Under the pieces are notes generated by a model. It saw only the letters and a list, made by a program, of their open reading frames with translations, ran no database searches and was not told the origin of the DNA. Position numbers and translations under genes: made by a program. From assembly GCA_026552975.1 (NCBI GenBank), contig JAPMTR010000066.1, positions 1 to 64,000 of the forward strand: a stretch of DNA of 64,000 nucleotides. Reading direction: 5' to 3'. Numbering within the stretch: position 1 is the stretch's first letter; every line of letters begins with the position of its first letter. This DNA is from Candidatus Methanoperedens sp. Its GTDB lineage: Archaea; Halobacteriota; Methanosarcinia; Methanosarcinales; Methanoperedenaceae. Below are positions 45,739-56,000 of the stretch, piece after piece.

Positions 45739-46269
45739 CTAATGTAAACTTCTGCGGACATATTTTCGAACAAGCTTTAGCATCGCCCCACATTCAGGAT
45801 ATTCCACCTCGACCTGGTCGATCATAGAAATAAAAACATTTACAGGAAGTTCGCGGTTCGTATTAAAATATGCGATACATGGCTTTCCATCCTGGGTATG
45901 AAATGACCTGAGTTCCTCCCTACCAAGAATCTCAATCTTATCCCTGACATCAGGTGGTGAATCAACATCATATTTAACGATCCCGCCACAGATCGTTCCA
46001 AGTCCATGAAGAATATAATAGCTATTCCTGAAATCCTCATTAAAAGGAGCATACTTGGGCGCCATATCAGGATCGATATATGGAATGAGGTCTTCACGAA
46101 TTGAGTTGGTGATGTTTTTTATCACACCCACGATAAAACCGTCATCTATTGATATTTTTATGAATCTGCCAATGCGCTCTTTTTTGGAGTCTGGCGGGAT
46201 TTTGGCGATATATGTATTGGCGTCGTCAACGCGAATTATATCTCCTAAGACATCTAATTTTTTTTCCAT
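45739..46269 (-). CDS. Conserved-looking protein, possibly HAS-barrel-like
   Basis: This 176 aa soluble protein has a beta-rich N-terminal 60 residues (LGDIIRVDDANTYIAKIP, then IGRFIKISIDDGFIVGVI) that reminds me of the HAS barrel at the start of HerA-type ATPases. A second segment (GTICGGIVKYDVDSPPDVRD) and a basic C-terminus (KLVRKYVRRSLH) follow. No ATPase domain is attached. The assignment is weak. It lies between the pilin-like and multicopper oxidase genes on the same strand; the mre11-rad50-nurA operon is 6 kb away. Confidence 0.5.
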   Translation of the reverse strand: MEKKLDVLGDIIRVDDANTYIAKIPPDSKKERIGRFIKISIDDGFIVGVIKNITNSIREDLIPYIDPDMAPKYAPFNEDFRNSYYILHGLGTICGGIVKYDVDSPPDVRDKIEILGREELRSFHTQDGKPCIAYFNTNRELPVNVFISMIDQVEVEYPECGAMLKLVRKYVRRSLH

Positions 46270-46340
46270 AAGGTCACTTGTTCACCTATTGGATGTATTT
46301 CAACTTAATAATAGAGGTTATGCAATAAGATAATTTTAAG

Positions 46341-46372
46341 AAAAAAAGAATTCGGGGAGATTATCCCCGAAT
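46341..46372 (-). terminator. Terminator hairpin of multicopper oxidase gene
   Basis: ATTCGGGGA (46350-46358) and TCCCCGAAT (46364-46372) form a perfect 9-bp stem with loop GATTA. On the minus strand it lies 14 nt past the oxidase stop codon and is followed by TTCTTTTTTT, an intrinsic-type terminator layout. Confidence 0.75.
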
Positions 46373-46386
46373 AAAGTCTTGTTTCA

Positions 46387-49300
46387 CTAGTTTGTCACAA
46401 CAACATTTGATGCCGCAGAAGGCCCAGATACCTTAGTTATTGTTGGATATCCGACCGCTGGAGGCGCGTATGTCTGTGTGTAACCTACTACATTGTTGGC
46501 TATTACTCTGAAGTAGAAGGTCGTTCTTCTTGGCAGGCTGGGTGTGGTGTATGATACTGTACCTTTAGTCGGTCCAGTAGATGATAACACCGTTTGATAA
46601 TTTGTCCAGGGGCCACTGGCCGATGGAGCACTCTGGATAATCCAGCTTATTTCATTTGTGGAATTATCCGTCCACGTCAGGGTTATAACCTGGTTATTAT
46701 TGGGTCCAGTCCTGGTAGCCGTTCCAATGATCGGGTCTCTTGGTGTGAGTGCAACAATCATTGATCGCATCATGATATTCTCTTCATGACCGAGCAGATG
46801 GCAATGCCAGACATATTCCCAGCCAAAGTTGACCATCGAGTTCGTGACAGGTGCCGGGAAACCATATGGATCCATAGCCTGCATCCCCGGTCCGTTGATC
46901 GCTCCGAATTGAGCGGTCGTTCCGGTCGCTGCCGTTACATCCATTGGCCGAATGCTATTGGGTAGTTCAAATGGAACAACCGGTATGATCGGGCGCATGG
47001 CCACGATAATATCTTCCAGTGGGTTCATTCGAACTGTATCCTTCCAGCCCAGTTCATTAGCATCCGGTGCCCTGATAGCTCCGTCCCAGCCGACACGGTT
47101 TATCACCTGCACATTGAACATATGCCAGTGAATTGCATGGGTGTCAACTCCGTTATGGGTGATCTTCCATATCTGGGTTCCATCTTCCAGTGTTCCTATT
47201 GCGACCGCTGCAACCGAGTTATTGAATAACTCTGTGGGCGGATTGATGTCAGCATAGGGTATGGTCGTCTGTACCAATGCAGACGTCATCGGGATCTCGA
47301 CTCCCAGCAGTGAATTCATACGTCCATATTCAGGGTCGAACAACTCCTGTATTGCTTTTGGCTGCAAATTCATGGTTATACTTGCCATATCTACTGTTGC
47401 AGATGCGCCTGATCCCCCACCACCTGAAATGGTGACTGTGGGAGCAGAGGTATAGCCGTATCCGGCATTCGTAAGGGTGAAACTAACCACAGGTCTTGTT
47501 GTCAGAACTGAATTAGCTGTTGCGCCTGTTCCTCCACCACCTGAAATGGTGACTGTGGGAGCAGAGTTATAGCCTGAACCTGGATTAGTAAGTGTCAGGC
47601 TGGCAACAGATACTGCTTTCAGAACTGAATTAGCTGTTGCGCCTGTTCCGCCGCCCCCTGAAATGGTGACTGTTGGAGCAATGGTATAGCCTGAGCCTGG
47701 ATTAGTAAGTGTCAGGCCGGCAACAGCAACGCGTGTCAGAACTGCAGTAGCCGCAGCACCAGTTCCGCCCCCTCCTGAAAAGGTTACAGTAGGAACTGAT
47801 GTATAACCGGTTCCACCATTGGTAACAGTAATGGCTGTTACGCGGCGCTGACCATTTGTTTGTATTGTAGCTACAGCAATTGCACCAGACCCTCCACCTC
47901 CATTAAATATTACTTGTGGAGGAGTTGTGTATCCAGACCCTCCATTAGTAATGGTGACGCTGAGAACTGATCTGGGCGCTAATGTCGCTGTTGCAGTTGC
48001 TGTTGTTCCTGTTGCCGGAGCCGAGAGAGTGACAGTGGGAGCAGTGTTGTAGTTAGAACCTCCGTTCAAGAGGTTAAGACTTGCAACAGTCCCTGCCCCT
48101 GCTGCCAATGTTGCTGTCCCTGCAGCACCTGTGCCTCCTCCGCCAGATAATGAAACAGTTGGCGTAGTTGTATAACCAGACCCTCCAGTTAAAAGGTTAA
48201 GACCTGCAACAGTCCCTGCTCCTGCTGCCAATGTTGCTGTCCCTGCAGCACCTGTGCCTCCTCCTCCATTGAAAGTCACAATTGGCGAAACCGTATATCC
48301 AGCTCCTCCATTCGTCATTTTTAGATTTGCAAGCCCTCCATTCTGGAAGGTCATGTTCGTAGACTGGATCCTTGCATACGCATCTACTGGATAGTTCGCA
48401 CCGAAGGTAGCGTTGTATTCAGCCTGTGGCACAAGAGGCTTGCCCTGAGTCTGACTGTAGGCTACAGGCAATGCTGCTTTCAGTGCTGCCAGAAGAGTCG
48501 CATTTACATCATCGACTGGCGCGGTTCCTCCGGATCCTGAGACCTTGATCTGCATAATAGTACGGGTATTTGGGCCATAGCCTGGCAGGGTCGTTGGTGC
48601 TCCACCTGAGTCAGTCTGATCCATATCACCCGTATAGTAGTCATTTCTTGGGTCGTTTGCCGGAACAGGCGCTGAAGCATCATTGTAGAGAATAAGCGTT
48701 TTTCCAGCGAATTTTGAGAAATCGACAATTACGTCCGCTCTCTCTGCTGGTCCCAGGAATAATGCTTTTTCAAGTACGTTCAGGACAACGATATCTCTGC
48801 GATTGTAAACAAAGTTGATGGGCTGGTTCCTGATAACGGCAGGTGCAGGCAGGAATCCACCCTCAGTTCCGATCTGGATCATAGCCGGTCCTCTATATGT
48901 TGGATCCGGGACACCACCAGCGCGGTCATCAAACACAAACTGAAGTCCAGGTGTGTACCACCAATCCGGGAATGGAGTGAGCATGTTCTGGTTCGAATTA
49001 AAAGGAACCATATTGATATCACCGGCATTCTCATCAGACAAATTACCATCTACCCACATTGGGTTACTGGATTTAGCCTGGTACAATTGCAGGTTGAAGA
49101 ACCTGTCATTAGCTGCATTCAATATACGCAGGCGATAAGCCTTTGGTTCCACAGTTATGTTCGGATAGGCGACCCCATTGACTAAAGGAGTGTCTGCGAA
49201 CGCTTCTGGTACTATAGATGGATTCGGGATACCGGGGATAACCGATGGCTCCCATGGCGCATTGACTGGATCATAGTACGGATTTGGCAACTGGCCATTT

Positions 49301-51633
49301 ACAACAGGGAACACAGGCCAGAACCATGGGCCATAGTCCCATCTTCCCATTGGGTTTGCGCCAACCGTGGATTCTGGATTCTGGTTTGGCATGTAAACAT
49401 GTGGTAACCAGAGATTACTGAAACCGCCATAGTTGATCGAATCCCATGTGGGGTCCTGTGCTGCCAGCTGGTTGGGGCCTGGTACGAACGTCTTATCCTG
49501 TATGATCAGGGGAATTTCAGCACTGGGTATTGTTCCAGCTGTTACCAGGGCTTGTTCTACGGGGTCCTGTTCAAGGTAACCCGCGGCTTCTCCGGCGTAA
49601 ACATTCAGGCGTGTAATGCCATAAGCGTGGTCATGATAGAACATCAAACGGGCGCTTTGCCCATTGGTATAGTAGAATGTCTGTGATCCTGCGCCTGGAT
49701 TATTCGATGCTCCCGGGGTTCCCGCAGAGACTGTTGCGCCTGTTGAATTGAACCACATGTCAGGGACATACGCTACACTGACGCCTTTGGGATAAGTTGT
49801 TGAATCACCTGCAGGTGTGATCCACTGATGCTGCGTTCCGTCACTAATCCAGGGTGTATCGCCGCCATGAAGGTGAAGAGTTGCGCGGTTCTGGGCGAAG
49901 TTCCCTATCAGGTTTGGGTTTGTCCCAAGGGATAGTTTCGTTACTGGGTCCCAGTTTATGTTATACATGCCTGCTCCCATGACTGTGGGATCTACTGGCA
50001 GGAAGAGATTGCCACCTGCATCAGGCAGAAGTTTGTTTGTGAACTTGATTCGTACCGGCCTGTCTTTCTGGGCGACAATTACTGGCCCGAGATATTTGAA
50101 CACATTATCAGCCGGATTTGGGGCATTGGTCTGCTTGTAACCTCGCAGTTTTGTTGGGGCAAGGTCGGAATGCAGTTTCTGCGTATAATCATTCAGTTCT
50201 ATCTCATAATAATCTGTGTTTGGATATGTTGTTATATCAGGGATGGCGACGGGGAGATAGTTGCCGAGATTATTTGCGCCAGCAGCTGTCAGATCTGGCA
50301 GCGAATCAACGAATTTTCGGATGCCGCCGTAACCACTACCGCCATTTGTAACTGTTATAGCTGTGATTGGACCAGTTATGGTTGCTGTTGCAGTTGCTTG
50401 AATTCCAGAAGCTGGTGATTCAATTGTTACTCCAGGGGCAGAAGTATAACCGCTGCCTGAGTTAGTGATAAATAATCCAGTAACAGCGCCTGATACGGTT
50501 GCTGCAGCTGTTGCCCCAGTTCCTGTGCCAATGCCATCGGCTATGTTGACCAGAGGAACAGAAGAATAACCTGAACCACTGTTGGTGATTGTTATGCCTG
50601 TAATAGTTAATGTTGCCGTAGCAATGGCGTCAGTTGTAGCCCCACCACCAGTTATGGTGACTGTTGGGGCAGAAGTATATCCTGCGCCAGGCGTGTCAAC
50701 AGTTATGCTAGTAACTATACCGGCCGTAGTGTCTACTAAAGCTGTAGCCGTGGCGTCTGTTGTTGCTCCACCACCAATTATGGTAACTGTAGGAGTGGAA
50801 GTGTAACCAGAACCGCCGTTTGTAACTGGTATTGCATCAACAACACCAGTTGCTGTAGCTGTAGCTTGCGTTCCAGTCGTTGGTGTTATCGTGACAATGG
50901 GAGCAGTATAACCATTACCCGAGGCAGTAACTGCTATCGCTGAAACGATATCATAAGCTACGTTTGCTGTAGCAGTAGCTGTTATTCCTGCCGATGGGGA
51001 TGCAATTGTAACTAATGGGGTCGAAGTATAACCATTTCCTCCATTAGTAAGTGTGAGAGCTGTTACGGGGCCTGTTATGGTAGCTAAAGCTATAGCGCCC
51101 AAACCATCCATACCGGTGATTGCTACATTGGCAGATGTGTAACCTGAGCCGCCATTTGTCACCTTTACTGCTGTAACCACCCCAGCCTGTACTGTTGCTA
51201 ATCCTGTGGCACCTGTACCGTCACCCGTAATTATGACATCAGGCGGCAATGGGCTGAGTGCGAAGTTGGGTGTCATTCCGAAATAATCAGGAACTAACAA
51301 TCCGCTTGGTCCAGGCATGAGCATTGGTGCGCTGACCGTTACACCGGCAGCAGCTGCTGTTTGTTGGAGATTCTTAGCTCCAGCCTTCCTCATGGCTTGA
51401 GTAGTACTCCTCATAGGCATGGGGTTTTGATGATTTATCTGATTTGGATTTGCATTCGTAATTGTATTAGCATTTGCAGCATTATTTCCTGCTCCAAAAC
51501 TAATATTTGATAAAACAGTTGCGATTAGAAACGTACCTACAAGTAAAATTCCTAAGAATTTTATTGTATTGATGTGTATTTTCTTATTATCAGGTGCATT
51601 TTGCCCTGAGTTTGATTTTAAAGACATTTTCAC
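46387..51633 (-). CDS. Giant multicopper oxidase with two Gly-rich repeat blocks
   Basis: This 1748 aa exported protein has a signal/anchor helix (about 25-48). Block 1 of eight repeats (about 132-438; NGGSGYTSAPTVTI type) precedes the oxidase. Copper motifs are complete: HLHGG (H587, H589), YHDH (H667, H669), HAIHWH (H1499, H1502, H1504) and WHCHLLGHEENIM (H1610, C1611, H1612, H1616, M1621), giving type 1 copper plus the trinuclear centre. A second block of eight repeats (about 1100-1415) interrupts the fold between the second and third cupredoxin domains. An FN3-like domain ends the protein. It would oxidise a substrate such as a metal ion or phenol with oxygen outside the cell, or act as an electron-transfer surface protein; the substrate is unknown. 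Confidence 0.87.
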   Translation of the reverse strand: MKMSLKSNSGQNAPDNKKIHINTIKFLGILLVGTFLIATVLSNISFGAGNNAANANTITNANPNQINHQNPMPMRSTTQAMRKAGAKNLQQTAAAAGVTVSAPMLMPGPSGLLVPDYFGMTPNFALSPLPPDVIITGDGTGATGLATVQAGVVTAVKVTNGGSGYTSANVAITGMDGLGAIALATITGPVTALTLTNGGNGYTSTPLVTIASPSAGITATATANVAYDIVSAIAVTASGNGYTAPIVTITPTTGTQATATATGVVDAIPVTNGGSGYTSTPTVTIIGGGATTDATATALVDTTAGIVTSITVDTPGAGYTSAPTVTITGGGATTDAIATATLTITGITITNSGSGYSSVPLVNIADGIGTGTGATAAATVSGAVTGLFITNSGSGYTSAPGVTIESPASGIQATATATITGPITAITVTNGGSGYGGIRKFVDSLPDLTAAGANNLGNYLPVAIPDITTYPNTDYYEIELNDYTQKLHSDLAPTKLRGYKQTNAPNPADNVFKYLGPVIVAQKDRPVRIKFTNKLLPDAGGNLFLPVDPTVMGAGMYNINWDPVTKLSLGTNPNLIGNFAQNRATLHLHGGDTPWISDGTQHQWITPAGDSTTYPKGVSVAYVPDMWFNSTGATVSAGTPGASNNPGAGSQTFYYTNGQSARLMFYHDHAYGITRLNVYAGEAAGYLEQDPVEQALVTAGTIPSAEIPLIIQDKTFVPGPNQLAAQDPTWDSINYGGFSNLWLPHVYMPNQNPESTVGANPMGRWDYGPWFWPVFPVVNGQLPNPYYDPVNAPWEPSVIPGIPNPSIVPEAFADTPLVNGVAYPNITVEPKAYRLRILNAANDRFFNLQLYQAKSSNPMWVDGNLSDENAGDINMVPFNSNQNMLTPFPDWWYTPGLQFVFDDRAGGVPDPTYRGPAMIQIGTEGGFLPAPAVIRNQPINFVYNRRDIVVLNVLEKALFLGPAERADVIVDFSKFAGKTLILYNDASAPVPANDPRNDYYTGDMDQTDSGGAPTTLPGYGPNTRTIMQIKVSGSGGTAPVDDVNATLLAALKAALPVAYSQTQGKPLVPQAEYNATFGANYPVDAYARIQSTNMTFQNGGLANLKMTNGGAGYTVSPIVTFNGGGGTGAAGTATLAAGAGTVAGLNLLTGGSGYTTTPTVSLSGGGGTGAAGTATLAAGAGTVASLNLLNGGSNYNTAPTVTLSAPATGTTATATATLAPRSVLSVTITNGGSGYTTPPQVIFNGGGGSGAIAVATIQTNGQRRVTAITVTNGGTGYTSVPTVTFSGGGGTGAAATAVLTRVAVAGLTLTNPGSGYTIAPTVTISGGGGTGATANSVLKAVSVASLTLTNPGSGYNSAPTVTISGGGGTGATANSVLTTRPVVSFTLTNAGYGYTSAPTVTISGGGGSGASATVDMASITMNLQPKAIQELFDPEYGRMNSLLGVEIPMTSALVQTTIPYADINPPTELFNNSVAAVAIGTLEDGTQIWKITHNGVDTHAIHWHMFNVQVINRVGWDGAIRAPDANELGWKDTVRMNPLEDIIVAMRPIIPVVPFELPNSIRPMDVTAATGTTAQFGAINGPGMQAMDPYGFPAPVTNSMVNFGWEYVWHCHLLGHEENIMMRSMIVALTPRDPIIGTATRTGPNNNQVITLTWTDNSTNEISWIIQSAPSASGPWTNYQTVLSSTGPTKGTVSYTTPSLPRRTTFYFRVIANNVVGYTQTYAPPAVGYPTITKVSGPSAASNVVVTN
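47385..48340 (-). repeat. Repeat block 2 inside the oxidase
   Basis: Eight units of about 38 residues with core TNGGSGYTSAPTVTI-GGGGTGA lie between cupredoxin domains 2 and 3. Neighbouring units near 47510-47690 are nearly identical in DNA, showing recent duplication. Confidence 0.85.
50320..51240 (-). repeat. Repeat block 1, N-terminal to the oxidase
   Basis: Eight units of the same GSGYT family as block 2 span about residues 132-438, more diverged from each other than those of block 2, so this block appears older. Confidence 0.85.
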
Positions 51634-51783
51634 TCCATTAACTTTTCTGTATTCTTGAATCGATACAATTAATATTATAAAAAATATAATATTAATTAAT
51701 ACTCACCCTAATTTCATGTTCGTTTTTTCATAATATCATATATCACTCCTGATAATTATGTTAGTATTTATACGAATTACCCC

Positions 51784-51808
51784 TATATAAATCCACCTAT
51801 ATATAAAA
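51784..51808 (-). promoter_or_regulatory. Two tandem TATA-like boxes upstream of oxidase
   Basis: On the minus strand TTTTATATATAGG (around 51798-51808) is followed by ATTTATATAGG (51784-51792), similar boxes about 15 nt apart in a very AT-rich 230-nt intergenic region. The predicted leader to the ATG at 51633 is about 130-150 nt, long for an archaeon. Confidence 0.45.
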
Positions 51809-51866
51809 TTTTTAATAATAATTAGTATCATCATAATGAATAGTTAAAGACGATTATATAATATTC

Positions 51867-53012
51867 TCAATGTATCCTTTTATGGAAATCCTTGGAGCTC
51901 TTATTAATTTTTATTCCATTGATCCTGCAGAAATTCTCAAGCATACCGTAAAAAAGTCCATGTTCATTCGTCCTGATCACGGCGACATCATGCGCCCGCA
52001 TCAATATATCAGGATAATTACCGCGAATGACACACTGTGCCCTTATTATATCTGCAATTTTGTCAAGCGATCCTTCCCTGTGAACCCATGCGGGAAATTC
52101 AACGCGTGCGGGAAGACCATTACTCAGCATCATGTAACAAAATGCTATCTCGTTATTGAATCTGCCGTAATTGTCAAGAACCGATCTTGCTTCATCGCCG
52201 CGCCTGTCATCACGGTCGCAGAGGAATGCCGCTGTACGCTCACCCCATAGCATATTTGAAAAAAGATGTGTGTCTGATAATTTACTTTTTTTCAGTCCAA
52301 AAAGAAAATGCATCATCAATGTAATGTCCCTGGGCATGGTCGTATCAATGAAACCGATCACGGGATTTCGGGTTTTTTCACTGGACTCAAGAAGTTTTGT
52401 GATCGCCTTTATATATATCTCCCGGATGTTCTTGTTAAGAACATTTATATGTGACAGTATCAGGGCGCCATCAAGCATTACGAAAATACTTTTATGTTCG
52501 TTCATTAAACGGATGCTTCCTTCGCATTCCATCGAAAAACGGCACGCATCAATATATTCGGTGCCAAAAGCATACACGCTTGCTGCCTCAAATTCATCCG
52601 GCGTTATTATAATAACGTCTGTATCCTGGCTGTAATCCCGGTCACTTGTATGCCTGTTAAATATTCTGGATATTTGAATGACCGCAAGCGGTATCTCATA
52701 ATTCTTGTCAGAATATATCTGGCTTCCATCAACTGCTCCTACAGGGATGCCTGACAGGACTGAATCAACCCACTTCATTGATTCCAGGCGGTTTTTCCAG
52801 TTAAAAGGGAATGTGTGGATGAGCTTTCCAGGTTCGAGGAATTTTGCACCGCTATAGGGTGGAAGTTTTTCATTCCGGGCTGGATCGAGTATTTTCATTT
52901 TATCAAGCTGTTCCCTGTATTCATGGGTCAGTTCCGAGCGCTCAACATCATAAGATCTTATCGCAGAAAGCTTCTCATCGAATTGAAGTGAGATGTTTTT
53001 TAAGTTAAGCAC
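51867..53012 (-). CDS. nurA: NurA 5'-3' nuclease
   Basis: This 381 aa protein matches NurA: catalytic Asp in AVDGSQIYSD, a second acidic strand FVMLDGALI and GFIDTTMPRDI. NurA works with the HerA translocase and Mre11-Rad50 in resecting DNA ends. The start is GTG 53012 with GGGTAG upstream, overlapping the rad50 end by 13 nt. herA, often in this operon, is not next to it in the window. Confidence 0.87.
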   Translation of the reverse strand: MLNLKNISLQFDEKLSAIRSYDVERSELTHEYREQLDKMKILDPARNEKLPPYSGAKFLEPGKLIHTFPFNWKNRLESMKWVDSVLSGIPVGAVDGSQIYSDKNYEIPLAVIQISRIFNRHTSDRDYSQDTDVIIITPDEFEAASVYAFGTEYIDACRFSMECEGSIRLMNEHKSIFVMLDGALILSHINVLNKNIREIYIKAITKLLESSEKTRNPVIGFIDTTMPRDITLMMHFLFGLKKSKLSDTHLFSNMLWGERTAAFLCDRDDRRGDEARSVLDNYGRFNNEIAFCYMMLSNGLPARVEFPAWVHREGSLDKIADIIRAQCVIRGNYPDILMRAHDVAVIRTNEHGLFYGMLENFCRINGIKINKSSKDFHKRIH

Positions 53013-56000
53013 GATTCTACCCTGCTTTCCCCGTTGATCTTCTTAACTTTTATCACATGTGAATATTTCTCGTTGAATGTATCATCATGGGAAATCACAA
53101 AAACCTGTTTGAAACCTCTGATCTTAGTTATCTGCTCTGAAAGGTTCTCCCGTCGGATCTCATCCATATTCTGCGTGGGCTCATCAAGGAAAACGAAATC
53201 GCAATTAGAAATGGATTTTAAGAGAGAAAGCCGAACAGAAAGCGCAGCACTCATGCGTTCTCCTCCGCTTAATTGTCTGAAAGCGCAAACTTCACCGCCT
53301 GATTCTATCCTGATGTCATAATCATTTGTCCATTTAAGCGATGCGCTGTGATCATTCATTATCTCGCAATAAATATTGTTGGCTTCGCTGCTTATTTCCC
53401 CGATGAATTCATTTATCACGAACTCAGAAGAGGATTTGATGGTATCGCGGATAAAATTCGAGAACGAGAGAAAATCTTTTTCTTTTTCAAGATTTCTCTT
53501 ATTTTCTTTGATCTTAAGGAGAATTGATTCCATCTGGGAAAGTTCTTTTGTTATTTTTTGAAGGTTTCTGGTCTTCTGTTTGACGGCTTCAGTCATGCTG
53601 CTTGTGGATTTTCCAAGTTCGTCAAGTTTGGTGGTAGTTTCGTCAAGATCAGATTCATTAAATTCTCTTGAAAGCACCTCACGATCAGTATTCAATTCTT
53701 TTAGAGATGCTCCAGTTGCAGCGATGGTATTTTCAAATTCCAGTGTTTCACGTGCATATTCATCAAATTTAGATGCCATCGGAAGAGCTTGCAGATATTT
53801 ATTGTGGAGTGGTTCAAGCCTGATTATGGTTTCTTCAAGCGATAAAATGTTTTCATCCAGCCCTTCGAATCTTAAGAGATCTTGATTTAATGTATACTGT
53901 TCTTTCTTGCTTGAATCCAGAAGTTCTGGCACTTTCTCAAGTGTTTTTAGCTCAAGTAGGTTTTTCTTAATATTTACATCCAATACCTCAAATTGCTTAT
54001 CCGGGGATGCAAGGGATTTTAATTCTCGCTTCTTTTCTTCGATCAGATTATCAACAAGTTCGATCTCTCCCTTTTCGCCTTTTAATGAATCTTTCAAATG
54101 GAACCTTTGATTGAGTTCATCAAGTCGGTTCAAACAACCGTCGATCAATTGCGGCAGATCTTTATGCGAGTCTATATCTGCCCTCTTTGAAGTGATAAGG
54201 TTTTCAATTATAGCGATCTGCTGCATTGGATTTTTAAGATCTTTCAGGTCTTTTTCGCTGGATTTGAACTGTGAAACAACAGTTTTAAGATAATCATTTA
54301 TAGAATCGGGTTCAACCTTAACACCAAGATTGAATTTTTCATTAATTGCAGTTAGTTTTTCCTGTAATATAATAAGTGCTGCAGGAATATCAGGTAATCC
54401 TTCAAGATCTTTGTTTTTTGATCCCGCCAATGCAGTAATATTTTGAAATTCAGTGACGGCTCTTGTGAGGTCATCAAATTCCTTTTTCCTGGAGCGCAGG
54501 TTTTGTGATATCTCTTTGAGTTCCTCGTCTGTCCCTGTTAATATCCCGGGATATAATGAAGAGAGAGTATCCAGTTTTTCTTGAATTGTCTTAAGCTCTT
54601 TTTCTAATCCTTTATATAATTCAAGATCTTTCTTTCTTGAGGTAATAAGCACACTTTTTTCCTGCATCTTTTTTTGTGGATCATCGAGTTGGGCAAGTTC
54701 ATTGTTGTTGTTTTTCAAACTTGTTTCTAATTCATCCAATTCCCGGTTCTTCTGATCGATCTCATCATTGAAATAGGTATTAAAATCACTTACTGTGGAG
54801 CATTTTACGCCGTTCAATACAGGACAGATCCCCTGAGTTCCTGCCAGTTTCATATTTTTCTTTGTCTGCGTAATTGATGATTTTATAACAGCATGCTTAC
54901 TGTTTAGCTCCTGATGTGCCTGTTCAAGAGCGATCTGCTTATCAACCAATGGAATAAGAGATACAATCTCATTTTCAAGCTTTGTTACCTCTTCATTGAT
55001 GATTTTTGCACGCTTTTCTTTTTCACACGCCGTCCTTATTTGAAAATTAATAGCAGTGAGCGCCTCAATCAGGGTTGACAATTTTTTTATCTCGTCAGAA
55101 AGGGATCTTTGCTTTTCGACGGAAGTAGAAAGTTCATTTTTTCGTGATTCCAGTAGCGCGATCTCACCGCGCAGTTTTCCGCCAAGAACTTCCTTTTCCC
55201 TTAAAGCTGATATTTCCCGGGACATGTCATTTAACGATATTTCGATATCTTTCAATTCCATGATCCTCTTCTCAAGTTCGACCTGCCTGTTCTTTAATGG
55301 CACAAGCATCGATAATTTCTGGTTTTGCCTCTCGATCTCCTGTTTCATGGTCTCCACAAGCTGTGATTTTTCGTGAAGATTTAACATGCGTGAAATAAGG
55401 TCAGTCATAGGATCTTTCAATTCTTTTTCAAGAAGCTTTATCGAATCCTCAAGTTTGTGTGCATCTTCGATATTTGGAATAAGGAGTGTTTTTTGCTTCT
55501 CTATTTCCTCGTTTTCAATGGAAAGCCTTTTTTTGCGCTCAAATTTTTCATTGAGGCGGTTAATTTCTAGCTCGATCTTTCCAAACTTATCTTTCAATTT
55601 ATCTCGTTTTGCCCTGGATGTATTGAGTTCTTTTAGCTTCTCTGTCTCTTTATGGAACTCCTTCTCAGCCGGTTCACTCTCTTTGATGACATCACGTGCT
55701 GATCTTGCCTGAGCAAGGTCAGAGCGCGCCTTTTCAAGCTGCTTTGAAAGACCTGCAAGATGTATCCGCTCATTTGCTATCTGAGTTTTAAGAGCATCAA
55801 GTTGCGCCTTTTTTTCTGTCATATCTTTTTTTTTCAGGATGAGCATCGAAATCCTCTGGTTTACCTCAAGGATCTCTGTTTTCAATCCATCTATCTCAGT
55901 TTGCAACGATTCTTTTTCAATTTTTAATTCAGGATATTTCTCTGTACGCGTCGTAAGGGGGATGATCTCTTTTTCCATTTCCTCGATCGTCTTTTTTATA

